Source: Tigriopus japonicus (lineage: Eukaryota > Arthropoda > Copepoda > Harpacticoida > Harpacticidae). From it: a DNA stretch of 64,000 nt. Every line of letters starts with the position of its first letter. Positions within the stretch are counted from its first letter, which is position 1. The position numbers were made by a program, and so were the translations under genes. A model generated the notes under the pieces. It was not told the origin of the DNA. It did no database searches and was given only the letters and a program-made list of their open reading frames with translations. Location of the stretch: NCBI GenBank assembly GCA_010645155.1, contig JAAGOF010000042.1, forward strand, positions 147,122 to 211,121. The letters run 5' to 3'. Of the stretch, positions 46,662-57,548 are shown piece by piece.

Positions 46662-46853
46662 CATTCAAATGGCCACATTCCACCCAATATCATGGCATTG
46701 GGTGGAATACAATTTTCTGCGAGAGTCTGATAGTCGATCCTAATTCAGTAGAAAAATGAGCGTTGGAGCTTCCACATAACTTTTTCAAATCATGCTCAAG
46801 AATTTCCTTAGATTATCCTTGTTTTTCAGTTGTCACACAAATTTGTAGTGGAC
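46662..46853 (+). repeat. Direct repeat flanking gap, left copy
   Basis: This 192-bp block starts CATTCAAATGGCCACATTCC and recurs almost unchanged at 47021-47212, a few substitutions apart. It includes a hairpin in which ATTCCACCCAAT pairs with ATTGGGTGGAAT. The offset between the copies is 359 bp with the run of N as given. Confidence 0.9.
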
Positions 46854-47020
46854 NNNNNNNNNNNNNNNNNNNNNNNNNNNNNNNNNNNNNNNNNNNNNNN
46901 NNNNNNNNNNNNNNNNNNNNNNNNNNNNNNNNNNNNNNNNNNNNNNNNNNNNNNNNNNNNNNNNNNNNNNNNNNNNNNNNNNNNNNNNNNNNNNNNNNNN
47001 NNNNNNNNNNNNNNNNNNNN
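46854..47020. other. Assembly gap (167 N)
   Basis: A run of unspecified bases; any frame crossing it is meaningless. The gap lies exactly between two near-identical repeats, so it is a repeat-collapse or haplotype-join site. Confidence 0.99.
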
Positions 47021-47212
47021 CATTCAAATGGCCACATTCCACCCCATGTCATGGCATTGGGTGGAATACAATTTTCTGTGAGAGTCTGATAGTCGATCCT
47101 AATTCAGTAGAAAAATGAGCGTTGGAGCTTCCACATAACTTTTTCAAATCATGCTCAAGATTTTCCTTAGATTATCCTTGTTTTTCAGTTGTCACACAAA
47201 TTTGTAATGGAC
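47021..47212 (+). repeat. Direct repeat flanking gap, right copy
   Basis: Second copy of the block at 46662-46853. Differences include CCCATGTCATGG for CCAATATCATGG, CTGTGAG for CTGCGAG, AAGATTT for AAGAATT and GTAATGG for GTAGTGG. Confidence 0.9.
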
Positions 47213-50200
47213 TCACTCACCTGTTAAGATCTAGTAGAAATTTAGGTTTAGACTAAGACCTGGAAAAGCTTCCACGGGATTTCAAAAATTGGACACGTCG
47301 ACAATTGAACACAGAACCAACATCTTGGAGGAAAGTTCGAGGGTAACTCGATTCAAGACTTTGACGGTGTTGGTCGAATTTGCGTTGGGATTGTGCAAGT
47401 TTCGGATCACAGTTCAATTATCAATTATGCATTCCGTTCCGTGAAACTAATGTTCAAGTTTTGTAGCCTTTTACAAAAAAGAAAATCCTATTTGGTCCGT
47501 TTGTTTTGGAGGATTGTTGAGGGTCTCGAAGGCAGATTCTCTATACTTTGGTTTTTGGAGCTCCTCGCTCTTTTATAGAGAATCGATCCGCCCAACGTTC
47601 AGGGTTGCGACACGAGGAAAAACTCTCTGAGCACAATGTACAATAGGTGGATCAAACCAGTATCCAGTTATGAATTCCAATCAACTCTGATGTGTTCAAA
47701 GAGATCCGCATTCTAAGTCCTTGTGCGTTTCCAACAAGGTTGATTAATTCGCCAAGAATGGGCAAAAAAGATCGCACACTCAGTCACTGCATCGGGATTC
47801 CTGTCTTTTTTTTTAAATTATGAGTAGATTCGCTTCATGTTGAATTACATTCACACTTCACAATTTGGGAGGGCGAAGCATTTCAGACTTTGAAAGAAAC
47901 CCCAACTCGACTCGATGGAAAGGTTATTCAAAGGGGTTTTATCAAAGCACACATTATCAGATGTGACTTGAACTAGCATTGTCACTTTTCTTCTATTTGT
48001 ACCTAAAAGATAAAAAAATGCAGCCCTGAACAATGTGTTCTCTGAAAACCGCGTTTGATGTCAGAGGCCACGAGTTGCGTAGCCGATCTTAAAAAAGGAA
48101 ATCTTCCGAACGGCGATTGGCGGCGATAAGCGCCGTTTGTGAATTGGTACTCTGGCTCGCACGAGAACTTTCCGAGAGAGACAAAAGCCTAGAAGACAAT
48201 ATGAAAGATATGGTTCTCCTTTCCGAGAATAGACCTCTTTGGTCTTAAAAGGCTAATTTCATTTGCTTTTCGTACTTTCTGACCCTTGTCACCGAGTCTC
48301 ATTCAAATTATATGCCTCCTGTTGGTTAGGTACTTGAAATTCTGGATCAACGTTCAGTACATGAGTAGCATTGGATGACGTCAACCGAGGAACAAGAAAT
48401 TTGGATCCTCATATACCTAGAATTGTGTTCTTTTCCAAACATACGTGATAAAAAAAAAGCTACACCAGACTCTCCATGAATCCAAGTGGGTTGTGGAAGT
48501 GGGCCGTTTTGAATGAAAAATGACGAAACCAGCTCTCTCTTTCATGCTTTCGCTCGATACAGTTTTAGACACTAAAATCACACATGCTCAGTTTTATAAT
48601 CGAAAATTAGCCGTCCTTCCCTCACCCCGAACCTTCGAGGCCCAATTTAGGAGGAGTGTCGTATTCTAAAGATAACTTTCTTAGGGGAAGCCATTTGTCT
48701 AATTTCAAGCTCGTCCAGATGAGAAAGGTCTAGAGTCGTTTTACTATTCTTGGAGTGTCATAGCTGTCAAAACAGTATTCGTGTTTTTGGTCACTGCAAC
48801 ATTGTAATTAACAGTAAGCATTCATGCCAAAATGTACAGTCAGGTAAAGTGTCACATTCCGTAACATGACATAATTCAACGCTATTACCTTGATCCATTC
48901 ATTTACGTCATAAAGTCTGGGAGTGAATAATTAAAGATTTCAATGACTTCAATAACGCGCTTTCTCACGAACTTAACAAGTTATTTATTCAGACATGGGG
49001 TCAAGTAAGTACCTAGTTAGTTGGCAAGTGAGAATAAGGATGCTATTGCGAAGGAGTACTAAATGGAAGACGAATGGACAAGTTCCATCATACCACTACA
49101 CATCTACGTATTAATTGGTAAAAGGCAATCATGCGGAATTTTTCCAGAATAATTGAATGACGTTTGAATATCTGAGGTCACAGTACATATCACGGTTTAT
49201 AGTTCTTACACGTACGCCCATTGTGGTAAAAAACGAGAAGATTATCAAACTTTATAGCAGGGGAGCCTGGAATAAGAAAACACTTGATATTTCCATTTTA
49301 CACCTTTTTGAATGGTCCCTATGACTACGGATAATTTTGGAAAGACAGCCCAAAACTTAACTTGATACTCCAACGGCTCTCTCAGTTCTGTTGAAAATTG
49401 TTTTCAAGTATTTTTTTGTGAAAACAAACCAAGTATGTTATAATTCCCATTACTTGTCTTGCACCAGGCACCTCCCACTTTTGATAGTAATGATTTGCTC
49501 CTAAAAACATTGGAGTTTAACCTGGACAAATCAATTTGCCGAATTGCACGAATGGAAGGATTATTGAAGTTTTCGACTATTTTCGAACCACTTTTCAAGA
49601 CGTTGCATTAAATAACTTAAGTCTCGCAATCACAAATCTTCCGCATTTATAAATCATTTACGGCAAACGACTCCAAAATACTTCGGGGTACACTTGAAAT
49701 GTGACATATTTTGTGTCAAAATTCAGTTTTTAATTTTGAGGGTTTGGTTTGAAGTCCTTCTTTGATCGTTGAACAAACTTACTGAAATCTGTCTTGAATT
49801 TGATGGTCGTTCACGGCCAAAAAAAATCTAGAATATTGACCATCATATGATATACAAGAGTTTGGATATCGTTTTATGTTGATACTATGAAATTCAAGCT
49901 TTTCTAGGTATTCTTTTTAAAGAGAATCTACTTATTATTTACATCTAATATTAAGATATGATTCTGAGTGAGCGTACAATTCCATGCTCAAGAGGGTAAT
50001 TCATAGTTATGTTCACATACCAGACAAAAACTTAAGTCTCGTGTCAAGTGGATCTTGAAGCGTCAAGGATATCTTGTGTAATCTTGCTTTTCCCAGGAAT
50101 TAATAGGGTCGAAGACGTTTTGGCACCTGAATGGAAAACGCAACAATAATTCTAACAATGAAGAACGAAAACTTATAGTAGTTGATAATCTAATAAAACA

Positions 50201-51740
50201 TCCATCACTTTTTTGCGTTTTCCAGTCTTGGATGGAACCCTGCTTCCATTTTGGGAGCCTGGGACTTAAATTGAACTGCCTGAACAAACAAAGTTGATTT
50301 ACATAGCTCAGTTACCCATCACGCCATAAGCCACCCTGTCCAGCATGGACTTGTTACTCAAGGAGGCCCAATCCATCCTCAATGAGTAAACGCCTAAATC
50401 AAATAGCCCCATTCAGTTCAGGGACCAAAGGACTCGAGGAAATACACAATTACATGGACGGGGATGAATAGTTAACCTGGAATGAAAACTGATATCCCTG
50501 TGACATCTCACAAGTCGAGCTGAGGAGGATAAGTCATGGTTTCTTCGCCAAAGGTCAGCGACTGCTTTCAAGTCCTGGAGGGCATCAACTCTGCCATTTT
50601 TACGGTAGAAAATTTCGAACGAGCGAGAGTTTGTCGGGTCAATCACCACCATAAGAGACAATTAGGACTGTCTTGGTCCCCAGATGAGACTAGGGCTTTC
50701 TGAAGATTTTCATGTGACAGTCAATGTCAATGGAAGGAGCACCTGGACGATTACATGTACATACAAAACAAAGTGGCTCATCTTGTTTGAATAAGCTGAA
50801 AAGACCCACATTTTTTACATGATGGTTCCAATTTATTTTGTTACCCTTTGAATATGTTGATGGCCCTATGATGTTAGACAACACTGTCAATACAAAATGT
50901 TGTTCCAACCGATCGCAAGTTTTACATATTGATACATGCTAAGTTTGAACACTCTTAAAATCCTCCCAAATTGGACTGATTGTGCTTTTCGGCTAGCTTC
51001 TTCAACTTAATTTGTAGTGCAATATTTCCAGTGATGCATTTAGCCAGCTGCACAGTCAAGTGCAAAGTTTCACGAGGATTACAAATCAATACAAAACACC
51101 CAAACATGATCTTTCATTCGTACTGTTGGCGATTCTGAGAACTAGTAATTCAAAGGTGGGTCTTAGCTGACTGGTGGCCCATACGACTAAAAGTTGAAAC
51201 ATGACATCAACGGGATTTTTTCTGAACAGTTTAGTGTACGCTTAGCTTGCTTGCCCTCAAGAACAAATGAGTGCATGACTGAAATTCGGTCCCAAATCCT
51301 CGATCAACCGAGTTGCTAGGGAACGAAACGGGTAAAACTTGTTCGCAACTATTCTTTCACAATGGTCAAAGTAAAGATGCGATGATGCATCGATCAATCG
51401 ATGGATGGATGAGATGGGGCTTGGTACTTTTTTCAAGCGGCATGAGAAGAAACCGACAATGGAAACAACGTTTGTAGAAAGAGAACTTTGATTATTAACC
51501 AATTTTAGAAAGTACGTACCATCATGGGTACCACGAAGGGCATATAAAAAGGATTCATATCACTCTATCATTATTGACGCGGACTATAAAAAATGGCAAG
51601 CCTTACGTGAAATTACAATTTACCCAATTTACATCGAATTAGCAAGTGCTGAAGCTGGAGAAGTTCGTTTTATACCTAAAAATTTACCCGTACTTTTTAG
51701 TTATCGACATTGCGTAAGTTTCAGTTGTGCCAAATGTTAG
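47213..51740. other. Gene-poor region
   Basis: No frame here has a recognisable family, and the longest are under 90 codons. I see no RNA gene. Base composition is AT-rich throughout. Confidence 0.45.
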
Positions 51741-51770
51741 TAGTGATGGGCCAAAAGGATGCTGAATCAA
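51741..51770 (+). repeat. Solo hAT-like terminus
   Basis: TAGTGATGGGCCAAAAGG matches the TAGTGATG terminus of the hAT elements in this window, but no partner inverted end or target duplication was found in the next few kilobases. It is a possible truncated element. Confidence 0.3.
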
Positions 51771-52391
51771 AACTTTCGAGTAATTAGTAATTACCATCTG
51801 AAGAACGAACAAAAACTTGAACGATCAGTATTGTCACGAGTAAACTGTTATGAAATGAAGGTTCGTTTCAAAAGGGAAAATACATATTTTATTGTTTTTT
51901 TTTATTGCAGTTTAGAATTTGGCTTGGTGTGCAAAATAAATTGAGAAAGAATTTAAAAGGATCTTTTTTAGAGTTTCATCTGAATGAATAGTCTACAAGA
52001 GAAGCGAGGGCCTCGTCTTTTTGAGATTAAAAATTGGCCAAATTTGACATTTTTAAATAAAAAAGGTGACATTTTAGGCCAAAAAAACAATACCTTTTTG
52101 CAACTGTCCTCGAATTCAATGAAACTTTTAACAAAAAACGTTACAACTTTAGGACTACAAAACAGCAACTTTATCTGAGCCCAAGTTATAAGGATCAAGA
52201 TTTATCCAGAGTGGTACGATTACGGTTTTTGGGTCGGTTGGTAGGTTGTTCCAGGAGGAGGAGGAGGGAGGAGGATTTATTTTAATAAGTCTTAAAAACA
52301 GACTTTTTTGAGAACACAAAACGACTCGTCAATGTTATAAGCAATTGTCATTTGTAGTGGATCTTAATGAGGGAAGGTTTGCACAAGAAGC

Positions 52392-53216
52392 CTAGTGAGC
52401 CTTTTGGACTCTTCTTGCGACTGTGCCATTCTCAGTTCCCTCGGGGCCATATTCCAAAACCTTGTTCCTTTTGGCCCAGAACCACGACGGTTTGGCCAAT
52501 CTCGGGTCCGGTTGATGAATTTGGCCGTTGTCATTGGCACGACACGTCACCAATGGTTTGTCCTCGAAAAATGTTCTTGGGAACGGAGTTCTTTTCGTCA
52601 TTACCGACCACATGTTCAGCAGCGTGCATTCGGCCGCTAGATGGTTCACAGATGCAAGGCCAGTTTTGCTTCTGAGTTCACTGATCGTTATGTGATCACT
52701 TCTCTTGACGCCTAACATTAGCCTCATGACATCATTAAGGATGACTTGAATTTTTCCATCTTGGGATCTAAAGGATCAGAATCCAGAAGCCTCACACTAG
52801 CATAACATGATAGGCCGGATTTTTGCTATGAGGATACCTTGCACCAGAACTCCCAATTCGGCACGATCCAACCATGTTCTCAGTCTTCTGATGAGACCCA
52901 AACGTTTGCTGAGATTAGATATCACGGCATCAAATTGTTTGTCCCACTTCAGGTTGCTTTCAATGTATAGGCCAAGGAGGTCCACAGTAGGCGATGCTTC
53001 AATCAATTCACCGCCAAAGTTGGATTTTGCCTCGTTCAATCTTTCTAAGCTTGCGTCAATGACAGTAAATTCCGTCTTTTTCGCGTTCGCCACCATCATG
53101 TTGCTGCCAAAGAATCCCATTTGTTCGTCGCCAGTTTTTTGAATTTTCTCCAGAAGTTCATTATGGGTTCTGGCCTTTACGATGGCGCAAGTGTCGTCAC
53201 AGTCGTCACATCCAAA
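52392..53216 (-). pseudogene. LINE reverse transcriptase C-terminal fragment
   Basis: Read leftwards from 53216, the fragment opens at the catalytic box (DDTCAIV), then KARTHNELLEKIQKT, ANAKKTEFTVID, the LLGLYIESNLKWDKQ segment, RLGLIRRLRTWLDRA and IAKIRPIMLCYASVRLLD. This is the usual order downstream of the RT palm in non-LTR elements. A stop and frame change near 52730 precede a C-terminal tail (52727-52392). The 5' part is missing. It covers the portion absent from the relic at 3284-5353 and could be the same family, but the two do not overlap enough to tell. Confidence 0.8.
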
Positions 53217-53445
53217 GTCGGATCGTTTGAACGATGATGGAAGATCTACTTTTATCTGGACTTAGGAGGGTCATGTTGTTTTGTCCCGATGATCAGTTTG
53301 TCATGGCTGAACCACTCTTCCACAACGGAGGTTTTTGGGAGATGTTTGGAATGTCGTGATAGATAGCCCTGTGAACCACCAACAACTTCTCCTTGCAAAA
53401 CAATTGATTCACAGTCGGTAGTTCATTTTTTCGACTATCGAGGAA

Positions 53446-53520
53446 ATGGGCTCAAGCTAGCGTTTTAAATCATACCGCCGGATAGGTCCCTATTTTACCC
53501 GTTGACATTTTGACCAAAAA
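53446..53520 (+). repeat. Degraded FB2-like terminus
   Basis: Shares GCGTTTTAAATC, then TACCGC, then a CTATTTTACCC block with the arms of the foldback element at 13848-14509. It is a short relic. Confidence 0.45.
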
Positions 53521-56500
53521 AGCGCACTTGATCAACCTTTTTGCATGTGCCATTGAAACGTGGTCAGATGTTTTGTTCCCCGTGAGGAGTCTCATCACTT
53601 CGTTGAGAATCTTTCTGGATTAGCAACGAGCCACTTTGATGACATAAATGCTGCTAAGAATGGCTTATGGCATTAAGCTTAGTTGTATATAATGATTGGT
53701 AAGGGATCGGGTGAACTCGCGCATTAAAAGAAATACATATTTGGCAAAATTCGGTATTATTTCGATACCTTATACCTTTATACCAATATTTTGTATCGCA
53801 AATTTGAGTCGCTTAACCTTGTCTTGATTGTTTCACACTTTTTCGTTATGCATCCAAGCAGGTGGATGAAGACGAGAATCAATTATGTGGTCATCCAAGC
53901 AAGTCCTTTCAATCATTTCAGTCCTTTAGGTATGCCATCTTTCTGAGGATCTTCATTCTGGTATTCTTTCTTGACCAAATCAAGCCAATCGCAATGGTCA
54001 ATTACGCACGCAAAGAAATGACCACCGAAATTGTGTCACATGTTTAAGAACTTCCTTGACTGAGACATGGGATGTACTCTCTTTGGCCTTTTGATTGACT
54101 TGACAAGGCCTGTGGTTTACACACCTACTTCATTCATAAGTGCGAGTAGTGGTGCACTCGAAATGAATTGGAAATTCAGTGGATGAAGTGAGTTTCGTCG
54201 CTAAAAAGGTCACACGTGCTCGTCAACAAAGCTGTTTCCAAGGTTCACATTTGATCCAACAATGCCAAGTCAAAGAAAGATATGCTTAATCGGTTAATGG
54301 AAATAGCATTTTCTAACTCTCATTCCGAGCCACGTTTTTGTCATCTCAAACGTTGGAAATTTTGTACTGCCAGTTTCTAACAGATGGTTGTCTACAAGCA
54401 ACGTAAATTCGATTGAAATAATGGGGAACTCGTGCATTTGATTACATTTTAGAGATGATATCAACCTTTTGGTTTGTTATTGAAACAGAACTCACCAGGA
54501 AAAGGTGCTCTTGATTATCAAATGCTTGCTGCATTCATCAGTCTCCCCAAGTGATGAGTAATAAAGCAAGACAAGTCAACTGAAAAAAAATAAGACTTGA
54601 AAAATATTTTGAAAATTGGAACCCATAACCATGGCAAGCTCTTATGTTCACTAGAAAGTCTCGTTCCTTCTGTCAATTCGCGAGAAAAGATGGTCTTATT
54701 TCATAACCATCAACGAACCTAGGTTTGTGTGTGGACAGCGTGCCAATGAGACATTCCATTAGTTTTCTTTTGCTTCTCATTGAGGAGACAACAGGCAACT
54801 TATTTCACCCGTCGAAAAATAGGTCGTAACCCCCGGTCGTGGTCATGAATTCAGAGGCAACCAACCTCCGACTGAATGTCCAATTTAATCTTGAAGCAAC
54901 CCAATTTCTTGGAACGTTACAACGAGCTCACTAACTCCTCCGACTGGCTGCCTGGAATTTCTAATGAACTTGGTTCGCCGTCTCGAAAGCTCGCCAAAGT
55001 TTCGGGTGATTTCATAACTGTTTGGGCAAAAAGGTGTGTGGTAGAAAATGGCAGAGAAACCAACTTATTTTTTTCATTTTCCCTTCAATTTTCCTCCGTT
55101 GCAGTTGCTACCTGCCTGGCCATGAATTCTTGAACAACTACTTTTGTGGGAATTCCCCTCAAAATGGGGAAACTTCTTAGCGATCGATTAGAGATCGTCT
55201 CGAAATAGTGCGTGGACGTTTGCATTGATAAATGACAATTCGAATTCTGATCACCATTTTTAGTCTCTATTCATTGGAGCTTGAGTTTATGGCAAAGTTG
55301 GCAACATTTCTTAAAATTTTACATCAATTTAGTTCTTGAAAGGAAAAGTGTGAGTGTGCATAACTCGGTACCGATAGAGTGCAAAAACTGAAGAAGTTTG
55401 TCCAGATTCAGAACTTGAGTGATCTTCCAATAAACAGGTAGGTCCCCTCAATTCAATGATGGGTGTGTGTCTGAGGGGACAGTTGCCAAAACATCTTGTA
55501 CGATTACCTAAAGCCCTGGTCATGTGAGGAAAAACATGTACAAATGATTGGGATAAAATATGGCAACCGATTTCTCACCCACCCCCCATCGACTCTGTTG
55601 AATTGTATGGAGGGTCGTTTACAGTATGACCGTAAAATTTTCGCCCTCTCCCAAAGATCGGATAACTATTAGTTGACTGAAGGGATTTGTTTTACTTTGA
55701 ATGCTTTTTTATCATTACTCTTCCACGCTACGCTATTGTATCAGGTGGGATGTTTTGACACCAGAGAGCTGGCAATTAGGAGCTCCATAACATATGTTAT
55801 CTTAGACATTTTGTTGGGCTGCCTCATGAGTGGACTAGTGCCCATTTGACTCGCCCTTAGTTCCATAGTGGTCCAACAATAAAAAATTACCTTTGGCTAA
55901 GGGGGTAACCAGGTTATCCCCCTTTCTGTTGGTGCCTTTGAAAGTTCGTTTTTTTTCATTCATCATTGGTTTACGGGGCATTTTTGGAGGCCTATTGAGC
56001 ACCTATTGAATTTCGGGTGAAGCTAAATGAGTTCGTTATCTTTGGATGGGTGGTCACACTAAATGAGACAGAAATGTCCAAATGTGCCATAATTCTTTGT
56101 AACATGTATGTATCCTACTTTCACCAAGCATAATTTAGAAAAAGTATGAAAATGATGAAGCAAAAGCGAGACAACAATTCCATGGGGCTAGAACTTTACG
56201 GACATTGTGCATGTTTGTATTGATACTTGACCACGGAGACAACAATGTCCACTCCTGAAATTCTAATCAAAGATCAAGGCGTTAGATAATTGTGATTCTT
56301 CGATATTAGAACTTCAATTGATGGCGTGAGGACCATGGAACCTTTTTGCTTATGAATATGTTGAACAACTCACGTTGAAAATGGCCGTGATATGCACCAC
56401 GTAGTCAATTCCCTAAAAAGTAAATTATTCACGAATGCAAAAAGCTATGATAGCCTTGAAATATTGTAAATTCAATCTAGACACTTCATCAAAGTTTCGA

Positions 56501-57203
56501 AATCTTGAATTAGAGATCTATCGTTTGGGTAATGATTAACCAAGCCAAGTTTCTGTTTCTTTTTACCCTCCCACGTACAATGTCATTCTTGTTTGTTATT
56601 GGTGTTTCAAATTGCTTTTCCCCCTATTCCGATATAAAAAAACTTATTGTTTCAAGTACAAACCTGATCATGTTCGTAACTCTTCTTGAGCCATTACGTT
56701 TTCGTTTGTTTACCTTTTTGATGACTTCATTGATCAACTTCATTAGTTGATGGTTTGAGAACATCATCATTGGTACACGAAAATGATTTCCCCAAGCAGA
56801 ACAGCCATTGAAATGTTTGATTGCACACGAGAAAACAACAATTAGTGCCTTGAACGTCTGTTCCTTAGTTTTTGGGTTCCTTTTCGAAATACTTTAATAC
56901 CCAAAACATCGGGTCACATCCCGACAACATTGAGCAACGAAGTTCGAAAGATAAAAATGAGCCCCAAGTTGGAGTAGACATGCAGAAACACGTTCGGTAG
57001 AAAGTCATTCCCAATGTAAAAGAAAGTTCCTTGGGCAGGTCTTGGCCAACTTGGGCAACAAACATATTGGGGTACGTACACCTGTGTGGAGTACGCGTTT
57101 ATCATGCCCAAAGTGTATGAGAAATCCCAGTGACTTGAGTGACATTTTTGTGCCCATTCTTTTCTCCGATCTCAATCGAAAATCCAATCCAATCCGATCC
57201 ACG
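53521..57203. other. Gene-poor region
   Basis: No recognisable gene. Short frames at 53862-54047, 54876-55133 and 56532-56750 lack family likeness and splice support. I see nothing else that I would report. Confidence 0.45.
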
Positions 57204-57371
57204 ATGGCCAATCAATTCCAAAACATGTGGCCGTATTTGGCTTTGGGAGCTCAAATCTATTTGTTCTACTCGATTGAAGCTTGGGAAACGAGAGCCGCTC
57301 TCGTATTGTTCATGGCCTACCAATTTTGGAAAACGTCCAGGAACAATAACGGACCCGTCGCGCCAAGATAG
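57204..57371 (+). CDS. 55-residue hydrophobic membrane protein, unrecognised
   Basis: ATG 57204 opens 55 codons ending at TAG. The product has two hydrophobic stretches (MWPYLALGAQIYLFYSI and ALVLFMAYQFW), separated by EAWETRA, and a polar tail ending NNNGPVAPR. AATAAA follows at 57463, and the next gene starts 177 bp after the stop on the same strand. The size and shape suit a small ER or mitochondrial membrane subunit, but I cannot name a family. The frame stays open upstream for 54 codons without a better ATG context. It could be the last exon of a longer gene. Confidence 0.5.
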   Translation: MANQFQNMWPYLALGAQIYLFYSIEAWETRAALVLFMAYQFWKTSRNNNGPVAPR

Positions 57372-57462
57372 CGGGCTCAATGGTCATTTCACGTATATCT
57401 TGCACCTGTTTTGATACCGATGATTTGTATTTTCTACTCTCGTGAGTGTTTTTGAATACGCA

Positions 57463-57468
57463 AATAAA
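57463..57468 (+). terminator. Polyadenylation signal AATAAA
   Basis: The hexamer lies 92 bp after the stop of the 55-residue frame and 81 bp before the MCFD2-like start, supporting a separate transcript. Confidence 0.55.
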
Positions 57469-57548
57469 GTTACAAACCAACCACTCTCCAGGAAAACGTT
57501 CCAAAAAAAAGTTCCCCGTGTTCCCCTCATTTCTATTGCGTCCTTGAG

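Noticed and set aside
46763..47089. Open frames crossing the N run
   Set aside because: Artefacts of translating unspecified bases.
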